Assembly (NCBI RefSeq): GCF_035946055.1
Contig: NZ_CP108364.1
Location: forward strand, 4,774,001 to 4,838,000
Length of the DNA stretch: 64,000 nt
Origin: Streptomyces sp. NBC_01341
GTDB lineage: Bacteria; Actinomycetota; Actinomycetes; Streptomycetales; Streptomycetaceae
Reading direction: 5' to 3'
How positions within the stretch are numbered: position 1 is the first letter of the stretch; each line of letters starts with the position of its first letter. The notes under the pieces are model-generated. The model ran no database searches, had not been told where the DNA came from, and saw only the letters and a program-made list of their open reading frames with translations. A program made the position numbers and the translations under genes. Positions 17,631 to 27,411 of the stretch are shown in pieces.

Positions 17631-18863
17631 TCAATCCTCCCGGGGACGCAGGCGCACGGGCAGGGACCGGTGGCCGTTGCTGATCAGCGAGGCCACCGGT
17701 TCCAGGTCCTGCTCCGGCGCGGCGAGTCCCGCCTCCGGGAACCTGTCGAAGAAGCGGGACAGCGCGACCTCGCCCTCCATCCTGGCCAGGGCGGCCCCCA
17801 GACAGAAGTGGATGCCGTGTCCGAAGGCGAGGTGCTCCTTGGTGATCCGGGTGACCTCGAAGGCGTCGGGGTCGTCGTGCCAGTCCGGATGGCGGTTGGC
17901 GGCCGCGTAGGAGGCGAGGATCGCCTCCCCCTTCGCGATGTGCCCGCCACCGGGCAGCGGTATGTCGGCGACCGCATAGCGCAGGGGGAGGTGTTTGACC
18001 GGCGGCGAGTGTCGCAGCGTCTCCTCCACGACGTCCAGCCATGTCGCGTGCCCCTCGCGCACGTGGGCCAACTGCCCGGGGCGGGAGAGCAGCAGCGTGA
18101 TGGCCTGGTCGATCAGGTTGACGGTGGTCTCGTAACCGGCGTTGATCATCAGCAGGAGCGTGTCGCGGAGTTCCTCCTCGGACAGCCGCCGGCCCTCGGC
18201 CCCCTCCTCGCTGAGGCGGATCAGCGCGGAGGCCATGTCCTCACCGGGCGCGGCACGCTTGGCGGCGATCAGGGCGTCCAGCATGGCGTACAACTGCGCG
18301 GCGTTCCCGGCCGCTTCGGCGGGCGTCAGGGTGGTGTCGAAGACGTCGTTGACGAGAGCGCGGAACTCGTCGGCCCGGCTGTCCGGCACGCCCAGCAGGT
18401 GTCCGATGACCGCGATGGGCAGCGGATACGCGAACCGCTCCCGCAGATCGGTGACGTCGCCCGGGGGTACGGCCTCCAGGCCCGCCAGGAGTCCGTCGAC
18501 GATGCCCTCGACGGTCGGCCTGAGCGCGGCGACGCGACGTGCGCTGAACGCCGGGGCGACGGTGCCGCGCAACCGTCGGTGGTCGCCCCCGTACGCGGTG
18601 AACATGTTCGTCGCGGCGACCCACAGGGCCAGCGGCCAGGTCTGGACGGCGTCCTCGAAGCCGGGCCAGTGACGGCGGGCGTCCTTGGAGACGTCCGGGC
18701 TCGTCAGGAGGTTCTTGAGCAGCGCCGGGTCGGTCACCGACCAGGCGGGGACACCGAGGATGTCGATGCGCGTGGCGGGCCCCTCGGCCCGTAGGAGCCG
18801 GTGTTCGGCGTCCGCGTCGCGGGCGGCGGGGTCGAGCACGACGGGGGCGGGGTGCTGGTCCAT
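17631..18863 (-). CDS. Cytochrome P450 (CYP107-like, class I bacterial)
   Basis: A soluble 410-residue P450. The I-helix has MINAGYETTV (oxygen-activating Glu-Thr-Thr), the K-helix EETLRHSPP (ExxR), then the meander region ANRHPDWHDDPDAFEVTR and the haem loop FGHGIHFCLG with the cysteine ligand. The substrate is unknown. No ferredoxin or reductase gene lies beside it. It is convergent with the epoxide-hydrolase-like gene with a 13-bp gap, so a shared epoxide pathway is conceivable but unsupported. Motif spacing and length are normal. Confidence 0.93.
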   Translation of the reverse strand: MDQHPAPVVLDPAARDADAEHRLLRAEGPATRIDILGVPAWSVTDPALLKNLLTSPDVSKDARRHWPGFEDAVQTWPLALWVAATNMFTAYGGDHRRLRGTVAPAFSARRVAALRPTVEGIVDGLLAGLEAVPPGDVTDLRERFAYPLPIAVIGHLLGVPDSRADEFRALVNDVFDTTLTPAEAAGNAAQLYAMLDALIAAKRAAPGEDMASALIRLSEEGAEGRRLSEEELRDTLLLMINAGYETTVNLIDQAITLLLSRPGQLAHVREGHATWLDVVEETLRHSPPVKHLPLRYAVADIPLPGGGHIAKGEAILASYAAANRHPDWHDDPDAFEVTRITKEHLAFGHGIHFCLGAALARMEGEVALSRFFDRFPEAGLAAPEQDLEPVASLISNGHRSLPVRLRPRED

Positions 18864-18992
18864 GGCCGGGTCTCCTCGTCTGCGAAGAAATCGGCAGGTT
18901 TCTACCCGTCACCACCAGCCCGGACCCGGCGCCTTGACGCACGTCCGCGTTCCGGACCGCAACCGGCGCACGGGAAGCCGCCCGCGTGCGGC

Positions 18993-19952
18993 TCAGCCCT
19001 CGGAGCGCGCCGCCGAGCGCTGTGCGCGCCCCGGTGTCGGATCCAGGTACACCCGCCGGATCGACGGGTAGCGTTCCCGCAGCTGCTGCTCCGCCTCCTC
19101 GCACGCCCACTCGACCTGCGCCGCCGTCGACGCGTCCCGGAAGTCGACCTTCGCCGCGACCAGCATCTCCGACGGTCCCTGGATCAGCGTGGTCAGCTCC
19201 AGCACCTCGACGATGTGCGGCACGGACAGCAGCTCCTCGCGCACCCCGGCCCTCATCTGCGCGGGCAGCGGCCGGCCGATCAGCAGCTGGGCGTTCGCCC
19301 GGCAGAGCACCCACGCCACGTACACCAGCAGCACGCCGATGAGGATCGACGCGACGCCGTCCCACACCGCGGACCCGCTCACCTGTCCGCCGAGCAGGCC
19401 GCCGGCGGCCAGGAGGAGGCCCGCCAGGGCCGCGGAGTCCTCCATCACCACGGCCTTGACCGCGGTGTCGGGGGTCCGGTGGAGATACGACGGCACGGGC
19501 ACCCGCAGCCGCGCCGCCTCGCCCCGCACCTGCCGGAGCCCCGTGCGCAGCGAGAAGCCCTCCAGCAGGAAGGCCACCGCGAGCACGATGTACGAGACGA
19601 GCGGGTCGCCCAGCTCCTCGCCCTTCACCAGGGTGTGGATGCCGTCGTAGAGGGAGAACACCGCGCCGCCGACGAACGTGGCGACGGCGGCGAGCATCGC
19701 CCAGATGTACCGCTCGGGGCCGTATCCCAGCGGGTGGTCCTCGTCGGCCGGCTTCTCGCTGCGCTTCAGGGCGGTGAGGAGCATGACCTCCGTGACGGTG
19801 TCGGCGACCGAGTGCGCCGCCTCCGAGAGCATCGCGCTCGACCCGCTGATCAGTCCCGCCACCAGTTTCGCCGCGGCGATCCCGAGGTTCGCCACCGCCG
19901 CGACGACGACGGTGAACGTGGACCCGCCGCCACCGGCCTGCTCGTCACTCAT
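18993..19952 (-). CDS. Cation diffusion facilitator family transporter
   Basis: A 319-residue membrane protein with about six helices exporting divalent metal, probably Zn(II), by proton exchange. The metal site on helix 2 is in SEAAHSVADT (HxxxD); the helix 5 site reads VVMEDSAALAG, so a Glu/Asp pair replaces the usual HxxxD. This is normal for one actinobacterial CDF subgroup and may change metal preference. A cytosolic ferredoxin-like domain follows (about 215-305; LSVPHIVEVLELTTLIQGPS). A TesB gene ends 28 bp upstream on the same strand. Confidence 0.88.
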   Translation of the reverse strand: MSDEQAGGGGSTFTVVVAAVANLGIAAAKLVAGLISGSSAMLSEAAHSVADTVTEVMLLTALKRSEKPADEDHPLGYGPERYIWAMLAAVATFVGGAVFSLYDGIHTLVKGEELGDPLVSYIVLAVAFLLEGFSLRTGLRQVRGEAARLRVPVPSYLHRTPDTAVKAVVMEDSAALAGLLLAAGGLLGGQVSGSAVWDGVASILIGVLLVYVAWVLCRANAQLLIGRPLPAQMRAGVREELLSVPHIVEVLELTTLIQGPSEMLVAAKVDFRDASTAAQVEWACEEAEQQLRERYPSIRRVYLDPTPGRAQRSAARSEG

Positions 19953-19980
19953 GGTGGGCAGTATGTCCGAACGTGTGGCT

Positions 19981-20856
19981 TCAGTCCCTCGGGACGCGGA
20001 CCAGGCCCTCCTGGATGACCGTGATGGCCAGCTTCCCGTCGGCGGTGTAGATCCTGGCCTGGCCGAGACCGCGGCCGCCGGACGCCGAAGGCGACTGCTG
20101 GTCGTAGAGCAGCCACTCGTCCGCGCGGAACGGGCGGTGGAACCACATCGCGTGGTCCAGGCTGGCCCCCACGACGTCCCCGATCGCCCAGCCGCCGCGC
20201 CCGTGGGCGAGAAGGACCGAGTCGAGCAGGGTCATGTCGGAGACGTACGTCGCCATGCAGACGTGCAGCAGCGGGTCGTCCGCCAGTTTGCCGTGGGTGC
20301 GGAACCAGACCTGTGAGCGCGGCTCGCGCGGCTCACCCGCCGTGGCGAACGGCGGCGCGTCCACATATCTCAGGTCGACCGCGGCCCGGGCCTCCAGCAG
20401 ACGGTCGACCATGCGCGGATCGCTGAAGCGGCCGGCGTACCGGGGCAGCATCTCCGCGGCCGTCGGCAGCGTCTCGGGGTCCGGGGCGGCGGGCATGTCC
20501 GCCTGGTGGTCCATGCCCTCCTCGTGCACCTGGAAGGACGCCGAGAGGTGGAAGACCGGCTTGCCGTGCTGGACCGCGACGACCCGGCGCGTGGTGAACG
20601 AACGCCCGTCGCGGATGCGGTCCACGGTGTAGACGATCGGCGCCCCCGGGTCCCCCGGACGCAGGAAGTACGCGTGGAGGGAGTGGGCACCACGGTCGTC
20701 GGGCACCGTGCGCCCGGCGGCGACCAGGGCCTGGGCCGCGACCTGGCCGCCGAAGACGCGGGGTACGACCGCAGAACGGCTCGTGCCCCGGAAGATGTCC
20801 TGCTCGATCCGCTCCAGGTCGAGCAGATCGAGCAGGGAGTCGAGTGCTGCGCTCAT
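19981..20856 (-). CDS. tesB: Acyl-CoA thioesterase II
   Basis: A 291-residue double hot-dog thioesterase that hydrolyses acyl-CoAs to free acids and CoA. N-terminal half: FGGQVAAQALVAAGRTV and HSLHAYFLRPGDP (hot dog 1); C-terminal half: ASLDHAMWFHRPFRADEWLL (hot dog 2, with the catalytic Asp region) and QEGLVRVPR. ATG 20854-20856 gives the usual start before LLDLLDLERIEQDIFRG. It lies 20 bp after the acyl-CoA dehydrogenase gene, so the two probably form an operon for fatty acyl-CoA turnover. Confidence 0.94.
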   Translation of the reverse strand: MSAALDSLLDLLDLERIEQDIFRGTSRSAVVPRVFGGQVAAQALVAAGRTVPDDRGAHSLHAYFLRPGDPGAPIVYTVDRIRDGRSFTTRRVVAVQHGKPVFHLSASFQVHEEGMDHQADMPAAPDPETLPTAAEMLPRYAGRFSDPRMVDRLLEARAAVDLRYVDAPPFATAGEPREPRSQVWFRTHGKLADDPLLHVCMATYVSDMTLLDSVLLAHGRGGWAIGDVVGASLDHAMWFHRPFRADEWLLYDQQSPSASGGRGLGQARIYTADGKLAITVIQEGLVRVPRD

Positions 20857-20876
20857 GGAGGAGAACGTAGCCGCTC

Positions 20877-22034
20877 TCAGAGGCCCATGGACTTGGCGAT
20901 GATCGACTTCATGACCTCGCTGGTGCCGCCGTAGATGCGGTTGACCCGGTTGTCCGTGTAGAGGCGGGCGATCGGGTACTCGTTCATGAAGCCGTAGCCG
21001 CCGTGCAGCTGGAGGCAGCGGTCGATCACGCGGTGCGCGACCTCGGTGCAGAACAGCTTCGCCGAGGCGGCCTCGGCCGGCGTGAGCTCGCCGGCGTCGA
21101 GGGCCTCGATGGCCCGGTCGCAGACGGCCTCGGCCGCGTCGACCTCGGCCTTGCAGGCGGCCAGCTCGAACTTGGTGTTCTGGAACGACGCGACGGTCTT
21201 GCCGAAGACGGTGCGGTCCTGCGTGTACTGCTGGGCGAACCGCACGGCGGCCGCGGCCTGCGCGTAGGCGCCGACGGCGATGCCCAGGCGCTCCTGCGGA
21301 AGGTTCTGGCCGAGGTAGGAGAAGCCCTTGTTCTCCTCGCCGAGAAGGTCCTCGACGGGCACCTTGACATCGACGAAGGCCAGTTCGGCGGTGTCGGAGA
21401 CCTTCAGGCCCAGCTTGTCGAGCTTCCGGCCGACCGAGTAGCCCTCGGACTTGGTGTCGACCACCAGGAGCGAGATGCCGTGGCGGCGGTCGTCGGCCCT
21501 GGGGGCGTCCGTGCGGGCGCAGACGATGACCTTGTCGGCGTGGACGCCACCGGTGATGAAGGTCTTGGCGCCGTTGAGGACGTAGTGCGTGCCGTCCTCG
21601 GAGAGCTTGGCGGTGGTCTTCATGCCGGCCAGGTCCGAACCGGTGCCCGGTTCGGTCATGGCTATCGCGTACATCGACTTGCCGGAGACGAAGTCGGGCA
21701 GCCAGCGCTTCTTCTGCTCCTCGGTGGCGTACGCCTTGAGGTACGGCAGGCAGAGCAGGACGTGGACGCCGGAGCCGCCGAAGGAGACGCCCGCGCGCGC
21801 GGTCTCCTCGTAGAGCACCGCTTCGAACTTGAAGGACTCCTCGCCCGCGCCGCCGTACTCCTCGGGCACCTCGATGCCGAAGATGCCCAGCTCGGCGAGC
21901 TTGTAGTAGAAGTCGCGGGGCGCCTGGCCCGCCGCGAACCACTCGTCGTAGACGGGGACGACCTCGGCCTCGATGAAGGCGCGGATGGTCTCCCGGAACG
22001 CCTCGTGGTCCTCGTTGTAAACCGTACGGCGCAC
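20877..22034 (-). CDS. Acyl-CoA dehydrogenase (FadE-like)
   Basis: A 385-residue FAD enzyme starting at GTG 22032-22034 with AGGAGG seven bases upstream. It has the family order, with YAIAMTEPGTGSDLAGMKTT and LNGAKTFITGG in the middle domain and LQLHGGYGFMNEYPIARLYT and IYGGTSEVMKSIIA at the end. The motif GGTSE lacks the Glu of the medium-chain class, so the base is probably supplied from another helix, as in isovaleryl- and long-chain types. It differs clearly from the other dehydrogenase at 7.1 kb. A thioesterase gene follows. Confidence 0.93.
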   Translation of the reverse strand: MRRTVYNEDHEAFRETIRAFIEAEVVPVYDEWFAAGQAPRDFYYKLAELGIFGIEVPEEYGGAGEESFKFEAVLYEETARAGVSFGGSGVHVLLCLPYLKAYATEEQKKRWLPDFVSGKSMYAIAMTEPGTGSDLAGMKTTAKLSEDGTHYVLNGAKTFITGGVHADKVIVCARTDAPRADDRRHGISLLVVDTKSEGYSVGRKLDKLGLKVSDTAELAFVDVKVPVEDLLGEENKGFSYLGQNLPQERLGIAVGAYAQAAAAVRFAQQYTQDRTVFGKTVASFQNTKFELAACKAEVDAAEAVCDRAIEALDAGELTPAEAASAKLFCTEVAHRVIDRCLQLHGGYGFMNEYPIARLYTDNRVNRIYGGTSEVMKSIIAKSMGL

Positions 22035-22549
22035 GGGGTGCCTCCTGGTGTCAGCTTCGGCTTCGTTCGCAGTGGCTAAGCGCTTGCTCAGGCCAGGTCA
22101 AAAGTTACCCGGCGGTCACGGTGGCTGTCCAGGGTGATGCTGAGCACGCCGCCGCCCTTTCCCGGCAGGGGCTGTCAGTGGCGAGGGGGAGGATCGGCCG
22201 GAGATCACCGAGCGGATCGAGGCGCGGTGGCAACGCGGGTCCGGCCGCGCTGTACGCGCTGACAGCGGTCGCCGCGGAGGCCGGTGTCCTGCACGGCCCC
22301 GCCCGGGTGCCGTCCGGGGGCGAGGGCGGACCACGCCCCCGGACGGTGGAGGTGAGGGCTGGTTCCGGACCCTCGGCGTTGATTCGGAGCCGGGCCGCCC
22401 CCGGATTGGTCATGGATCCCGGGTCGCGGAGAGTGGAGGCACGCAGCACTGTGTAGCCCCGATGGCGGTACGTGGCGGGCGGGCGCACAGTGAAACGAGG
22501 GGCCGGTGAGAACGAGCCGGCCCGTCGTACCGACACCTGTGAGGCAGTC
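22035..22549. other. Intergenic region with a candidate TetR-type site
   Basis: About 515 bp between the divergent acyl-CoA dehydrogenase and Asp23 genes. Near the dehydrogenase, 22078-22085 is the palindrome AAGCGCTT inside TGGCTAAGCGCTTGCTCA, a plausible TetR-type operator for fatty-acid genes. The rest shows no supported gene, RNA or long repeat; its open frames look random. Confidence 0.4.
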
Positions 22550-22990
22550 ATGGCTGATGTGGACGGGAATGCGGAACGGACCGGACGCGGCACGACCACC
22601 ATCTCCGACAACGTGGTGTCCACCATCGCCGGAATCGCCATCCGCGAGACGGACGGCGTGCACTCGGTGGGCAAGGGCGCCTCGAAGGCCCTCGGCGCCG
22701 TCACCGGCAGGGTCTCCGGATCCAGCGGGGCGGGCCGCTCCATCAAGGTGGAGGTGGGCGAGAAGCAGACCGCGATCGATGTCGACATCGAGGTGGAATA
22801 CGGCATTCCGATCCACGAACTCGCCGACCGGATCAGGACCCATGTGACGGACGCCGTCGAGACCATGACGGGTCTCGAAGTCGTCGAGATCAACATCAAC
22901 GTCTTCGACGTCCACGTCCCGGGCGATGACGACGACGAGGACGAGGACGAGGGAAAGAGCTCGCGCGGGCAGTCCTCACGCGTGCAGTGA
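22550..22990 (+). CDS. Asp23/Gls24 family envelope stress protein
   Basis: A 146-residue soluble protein with the Asp23 domain (about 17-120): TTTISDNVVSTIAGIAIRET, then VEVGEKQTAIDVDIEVEYG and GLEVVEININVFDVHV. The tail is very acidic (DDDDEDEDEG). In Firmicutes Asp23 is tied to the membrane by a partner; in actinobacteria similar proteins occur in alkaline/envelope stress clusters. Here it stands alone, without the small membrane partners usually nearby. GAGG precedes ATG 22550. Confidence 0.9.
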   Translation: MADVDGNAERTGRGTTTISDNVVSTIAGIAIRETDGVHSVGKGASKALGAVTGRVSGSSGAGRSIKVEVGEKQTAIDVDIEVEYGIPIHELADRIRTHVTDAVETMTGLEVVEININVFDVHVPGDDDDEDEDEGKSSRGQSSRVQ

Positions 22991-23024
22991 GTCCCGGGAC
23001 GCCGCACAGCCGGGCGCGGAACGG

Positions 23025-23067
23025 CCGGCTCACGGCGTGCGGCCGCTCACGCGTCACCGTGAGCCGG
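23025..23067. terminator. Candidate bidirectional terminator
   Basis: Complementary 11-base arms CCGGCTCACGG and CCGTGAGCCGG are separated by 21 nt. They lie between the Asp23 gene and the convergent GH3 gene; the right arm overlaps the GH3 stop. Confidence 0.6.
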
Positions 23068-25381
23068 GCGCCGCCGTCACGGAGAGCCGCGCCTCCCTGG
23101 TGTGGCCGGACGACCGTCCGGTCCCGATCGCGAACTCGCCCGGCTCCACGGCCCAGCGCCCGTCCTGTGTGAAGGAGGCCAGGGTGCGCGCGTCGATGGT
23201 GAAGGTCACCTCGGTACTCGCACCGGCCGCGATCTCCACCCGGACGAAATCGCGCAGTTCGCGCACCCGCGGCCACGTCGTGCCGCCGAGCACCCTGCGC
23301 ACGTAGAGCTGGACCGTCTCCGTCACCGGCCGTTCGCCCGTGTTGGAGACCCGCACCACGCAACGCACGGGCCCGTCCCCGCCGTCCGGTGCGAGCGCGT
23401 CGGCCCCCACCGCCGCACGGGACAGCCGTGGGGCGTCGTAATCGACCGTCGTGTACGACAGCCCGTGGCCGAACGGGTGCCGTGCGGTGGCGGGCTGGTC
23501 GACGTAGCCCCGGTAGCCGTGGTCCTTCCCGTTGTAGAACACGGGCAGCTGGGCCGCCGAGCGGGGTACGGAGACGGGTAGCCGCCCCTGCGGCTCGGCC
23601 CCGCCGAACAGTACGTCCGCCACCGCCTTGCCGCCCCACGGACCGGGATACCAGGCGCTCAGCACCGCCGCCGCCCGGCCGGTGAGGTCCGGCAGGGCGT
23701 GCGGCCGGCCCTGGACCAGCACCACCACCACCGGGGTGCCGGTCGCGACGACCGCGTCCAGCAGCGCCGACTGGCCCTCCGGCAGGCTGAGTTCGGCGAG
23801 GTCCACCCCCTCTCCGCAGGTCATCTCCACGGGGTTCCCCGAAGCGACCACGGCGGCCCCGTTGGCGTCGAAGCGCGTCCCGGACTCCCGGGCACTCGAT
23901 CCGCCCAGCACCAGCACCACCACATCGGCCGAGGCGGCGACGGCCACCGCCTCGGGCACGCCGGACCGGTCCCCGCCGACGAGACCGCAGCCCCGCGCGT
24001 ACACGACGTCGGTGCCTGCGGGCGCCGACGCCCGCATACCGGCGAGCACACCGACACCCGTGCCGGGTCGCTGCGGGGCGGTGTAGTCGCCGATCTGCTG
24101 CGGCACGGAGTCGGCGTTCGGCCCGATGACCGCGACGGTTCCGATACGGCGGCCGGCGAGCGGCAGCGTCGCTCCGTCGTGTTCCAGGAGGGTGACGGAC
24201 TCGCGGGCGACGCGCTCGCTCAGTCGCTCCAGGCGCCCGGGGGCCGGGGGCCGCGCGGTGGTGTAGGGGTTCTCGAAGAGGCCGAGGCGGAATTTGAGCG
24301 CCAGCACGCGCCCCACCGCCGTGTCGAGCGCGGACTCGTCGACCAGGCCCCGGCGGACCGCCTCCGCGAGCCGCGGGTAACAGTCGTCCCAGAGGCTCAG
24401 GTCGGTCCCGGCCCGCAGCGCCAGCGCGCCCGCCGCCACCGGATCGCCCGCCATCCGCACCAGCCGGTCGATCGCGAGGCCGTCGGCCATCACCAGGCCG
24501 TCGAAGCCCCACTCCTCCCGCAGGATCCCGGTCAGCAGGCGGTGGTTGGCCACACAGGGGACACCGTCGAACTCGTTGTACGCGGCCATGAGGCCCGCCG
24601 CACCCGCCCGTACGCCCGCCAGCGCCGCGACCAGATGGATCTCCCGCAGCTCCCTCTCGCCCAGCTCCGTCGCCGCGCTGTTGCGACCGCCGACCGTGGC
24701 CCCCTGCCCGGCGAAGTGCTTCAGGACGACGGCCGCCCGGCCCGGGGCGATGGTCTCCCCGGCAGGACCCTGCACACCGCGCACCAGCGCCTCGGTGAAG
24801 CGCGCCGCCAGATGCGGATCCTCGCCGAAGCACTCCTCCGCCCGCCCCCAGCGCGGGTCCCGCACCAGGTCGAGTGCGGAGACCAGCGCGACGTGCCCCC
24901 CGCGGGCCCTGAGTTGCGCGGCCGCGAGGGCCGCCGCCTCCTCGTACAGCTCCGGGTTCCAGGTGGCGCCGACCGCCAGGTTCACCGGCAGCACGGTCCC
25001 GTCCAGCGCCTGCAGACCGTGCGGCATCTCCTCGACCATCAGGACGGGGATGCCGAGCCTGGTGCTCTCCACGACGTGCCGCTGCACGGCGTCGGCGACC
25101 CGTGCCCCGTCCGCCGCCCCGATGCCGGTCTCCGCCGTCACACCGGACCAGGGATCGGCGCGCTGCAGTCCGTACAGCGCGCCCATGCCGTCACCGGCAG
25201 CCACCTCCGCCCGGAACGCGTCCGTCAGCCGGTGACCCGAGGCGGTGCGTTCGTACGCGTCCCAGCCGTACATCCGCTGGTTGACCTGGCCCACCTTCTC
25301 GGTGAGCGTCATCCGCGACAGCAGGTCACGCACCCGGTCGGCGACGGGCATCGCGGGATCGCGGAACAGGGGCTCGGACAT
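23054..25381 (-). CDS. Glycoside hydrolase family 3 beta-glycosidase
   Basis: A 775-residue enzyme without a signal peptide, so it acts inside the cell on imported oligosaccharides. It has the GH3 N-terminal barrel (LIKE stretch KVGQVNQRMYGWDAY, DPRWGRAEECFGEDP, LKHFAGQGATVGGRN, and DGLVMADGLAIDRL with the nucleophile Asp near residue 296), the GH3 C-terminal domain (YARGCGLVGGDR, GGSSARESGTRF, PFGHGLSYTTVDY) and a fibronectin III-like end (VRVSNTGERPVTETVQLYVR). The substrate is likely a beta-linked gluco- or xylo-oligosaccharide. It is the last gene of the LacI-controlled operon; 39 bp separate it from the upstream hydrolase. Confidence 0.93.
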   Translation of the reverse strand: MSEPLFRDPAMPVADRVRDLLSRMTLTEKVGQVNQRMYGWDAYERTASGHRLTDAFRAEVAAGDGMGALYGLQRADPWSGVTAETGIGAADGARVADAVQRHVVESTRLGIPVLMVEEMPHGLQALDGTVLPVNLAVGATWNPELYEEAAALAAAQLRARGGHVALVSALDLVRDPRWGRAEECFGEDPHLAARFTEALVRGVQGPAGETIAPGRAAVVLKHFAGQGATVGGRNSAATELGERELREIHLVAALAGVRAGAAGLMAAYNEFDGVPCVANHRLLTGILREEWGFDGLVMADGLAIDRLVRMAGDPVAAGALALRAGTDLSLWDDCYPRLAEAVRRGLVDESALDTAVGRVLALKFRLGLFENPYTTARPPAPGRLERLSERVARESVTLLEHDGATLPLAGRRIGTVAVIGPNADSVPQQIGDYTAPQRPGTGVGVLAGMRASAPAGTDVVYARGCGLVGGDRSGVPEAVAVAASADVVVLVLGGSSARESGTRFDANGAAVVASGNPVEMTCGEGVDLAELSLPEGQSALLDAVVATGTPVVVVLVQGRPHALPDLTGRAAAVLSAWYPGPWGGKAVADVLFGGAEPQGRLPVSVPRSAAQLPVFYNGKDHGYRGYVDQPATARHPFGHGLSYTTVDYDAPRLSRAAVGADALAPDGGDGPVRCVVRVSNTGERPVTETVQLYVRRVLGGTTWPRVRELRDFVRVEIAAGASTEVTFTIDARTLASFTQDGRWAVEPGEFAIGTGRSSGHTREARLSVTAAPGSR

Positions 25382-25420
25382 CGGTGGCTCTTCTCGGGGC
25401 GGTCGGGCGGGACGGGACGG

Positions 25421-27355
25421 TCAGCGCAGCTCGAGCACGCGCACGCCGTACGGGGCGAGGGTCACGTCCCGCAGCGGCTCCCCGCCGGTCAGCTCGCGCA
25501 GCTCCCCGTCGGCGACCGGGCGCACGGTCAGCTCCTCGCCCGACTGGCTCACCAGCCAGACGAAACGGCTGCCGTCGTCACGCACCAGGGTGTCGGCGCT
25601 GACGTAGGGGGTGTCGACCGTCACCGGCCGTGCAGCGCCCGCGAGTTCCGCGAGCGCCGCGTACAGCCGGTGGGTCTGCTCCGGGTTGGCGCGTGCCGTG
25701 CGGGCCGCCATGTGCTCCAGCGGGTACGTGGCCAGGACGGTACGGCCCGCGCCCGTCTCGTACCGCAGGAGCGCGGGGCGGCCGTGCGCGTCGGTGGCCA
25801 CGACCCGCGCCCCGTCCGGGACGACCGGCAGATAGGCGCGGCTGTCCTCGTTGCCCGCGACCGGGAAGGCCAGCACCTCACCGGCGGATATGCCGCCGAA
25901 GTCCTCGGTGAACGTCATCTCCAGGACGTCGTCCTCGATCGGTTCGGCAACCCCGTAGGACAGCTGGAGCTCCACCCCGAACAGCCCGTCCAGGTCGTGG
26001 AACCACGGGCCGCGCGTGGTCGGATACTCGCCGGAGCAGAACGACAGGTAGACCGTCGCCCCCTCCTTCGCCCGCCGTTCCAGGTCCCGGCGGGTGCGGG
26101 CCGTCAGCTGGCGGGTCGACGGCAGCAGATACAGCGAGGCATCGTCCGGCAGTCCGTCCGCCTCCCGGGCGAAGGCCACCGGCAGGTCCGCGCCCCGCGC
26201 GGCCACGTACCCCTGGTGCAGCGAGGTGAAGATCAGCGGGCGGTCGGCGGGCCGGCTGTACGGGTAGCCCCGCTCCAGGAACGCGGGCACGACGAGCGCC
26301 GCGTCGGCGTCACCGCGGCGGCAGCGCGAGAAGTCGACCTGCTCCAGCACCTTCGCGAAGGAGGCCAGTTCGCGCAGCGGCGCCTTGGGCCGCCCGGTGC
26401 TGTCGGTGATCCCGAAGTGCATCTCGAAGGGGTGGTGGTCGTACGGCGACTGCTCCCACAGGCCGTCGTAGTCCGTGTTGTTCCAGGCCATCCAGCCGGT
26501 GGCCCCGCCCAGCAGCGAGTTGTGGAGGGTCTGCCGGTAGAAGATCCCGGCGTTCGCCGCCGAGACGGTGTCCGTCGAGAGCCCGAACTCCTCCAGGACG
26601 ACCGGCTGTCCGGTCACGGCGGCCAGCTCGCACTCGAACGCGGCCCGGTAGTGCTGCCGCGGCCGGTCGGTGTCGGATCGGTAGACGTGCGGCCCGACGA
26701 AGTCGACGTACTCGGCGGTCTCCCGCAGCGAGAAACCGTTGTCGCGGCCCGTCACCTCGATCCCCCAGGCCCCGTCGCCGAGCGACACCGGCTGGGTGCC
26801 GCCCGCCGCGCGCACGGCGTCGCACATGAACTGCGCCCAGGCGGTGACGACATCGCTGGAGGGCGGGTCCACCTGGTAGATCCGGCCGTAACCGGGCATC
26901 TCGTTGGTGATCAGCCATCCCGTCACCGCCGGGTGGTCCTTGAAGCGGCGGGTCATCTGCGAGACGAACCACGCCTGCCGGCCGACGAGCCACACGTCCT
27001 CGTACAGATCCCGGTCACCGCGCCAGGCCGGATCCCAGTTCTCGCCCGACATGTGGCCCACGATGAAGGTGGGGACCGTGCCCATCCCCTGCTCGTGGTG
27101 GGCGTCGAGGAAGTCGTGGAAGCGGTCGCAGAGTTCCTCGTCGATCCGTCCGGGCTCCGGGTGGAAGTCGGGCCAGTAGAAGAACGAGCGTGTCATGTTC
27201 AGACCGTGCTCCCTGAGCACGGTCAGCTCCTCGCGCACCGTCTCCGGCTCGTAGTTCCGCCACATCAGCGGACCGCCGGTACGGGACCAGAAGTTGGCGC
27301 CGAGCCACGGAAGGACGGCGGAGTCGTGGGTGAGCTGGGCGCTGTGGCGTCGCAT
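25421..27355 (-). CDS. GH5-type (cellulase/mannanase-like) glycoside hydrolase
   Basis: A 644-residue enzyme with an N-terminal TIM barrel of the GH5/cellulase clan: LPWLGANFWSRTGGPLMWRN at the start, GWLITNEMPGYG with the acid/base Glu, and PVVLEEFGLS with the nucleophile Glu. C-terminal to it (about 380-640) is a glutaminase-like and beta-sandwich part, as in beta-galactosidase-like proteins. There is no signal peptide. The operon context indicates intracellular hydrolysis of an imported oligosaccharide. ATG 27353-27355 is the conserved start; a longer frame adds only random sequence. The precise family assignment is uncertain. Confidence 0.85.
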   Translation of the reverse strand: MRRHSAQLTHDSAVLPWLGANFWSRTGGPLMWRNYEPETVREELTVLREHGLNMTRSFFYWPDFHPEPGRIDEELCDRFHDFLDAHHEQGMGTVPTFIVGHMSGENWDPAWRGDRDLYEDVWLVGRQAWFVSQMTRRFKDHPAVTGWLITNEMPGYGRIYQVDPPSSDVVTAWAQFMCDAVRAAGGTQPVSLGDGAWGIEVTGRDNGFSLRETAEYVDFVGPHVYRSDTDRPRQHYRAAFECELAAVTGQPVVLEEFGLSTDTVSAANAGIFYRQTLHNSLLGGATGWMAWNNTDYDGLWEQSPYDHHPFEMHFGITDSTGRPKAPLRELASFAKVLEQVDFSRCRRGDADAALVVPAFLERGYPYSRPADRPLIFTSLHQGYVAARGADLPVAFAREADGLPDDASLYLLPSTRQLTARTRRDLERRAKEGATVYLSFCSGEYPTTRGPWFHDLDGLFGVELQLSYGVAEPIEDDVLEMTFTEDFGGISAGEVLAFPVAGNEDSRAYLPVVPDGARVVATDAHGRPALLRYETGAGRTVLATYPLEHMAARTARANPEQTHRLYAALAELAGAARPVTVDTPYVSADTLVRDDGSRFVWLVSQSGEELTVRPVADGELRELTGGEPLRDVTLAPYGVRVLELR

Positions 27356-27411
27356 GGTGCTACGGGTCCTCTTCGATGTGCGGGGGTGGTGCCGGAAGTG
27401 GTTCCGGCGGT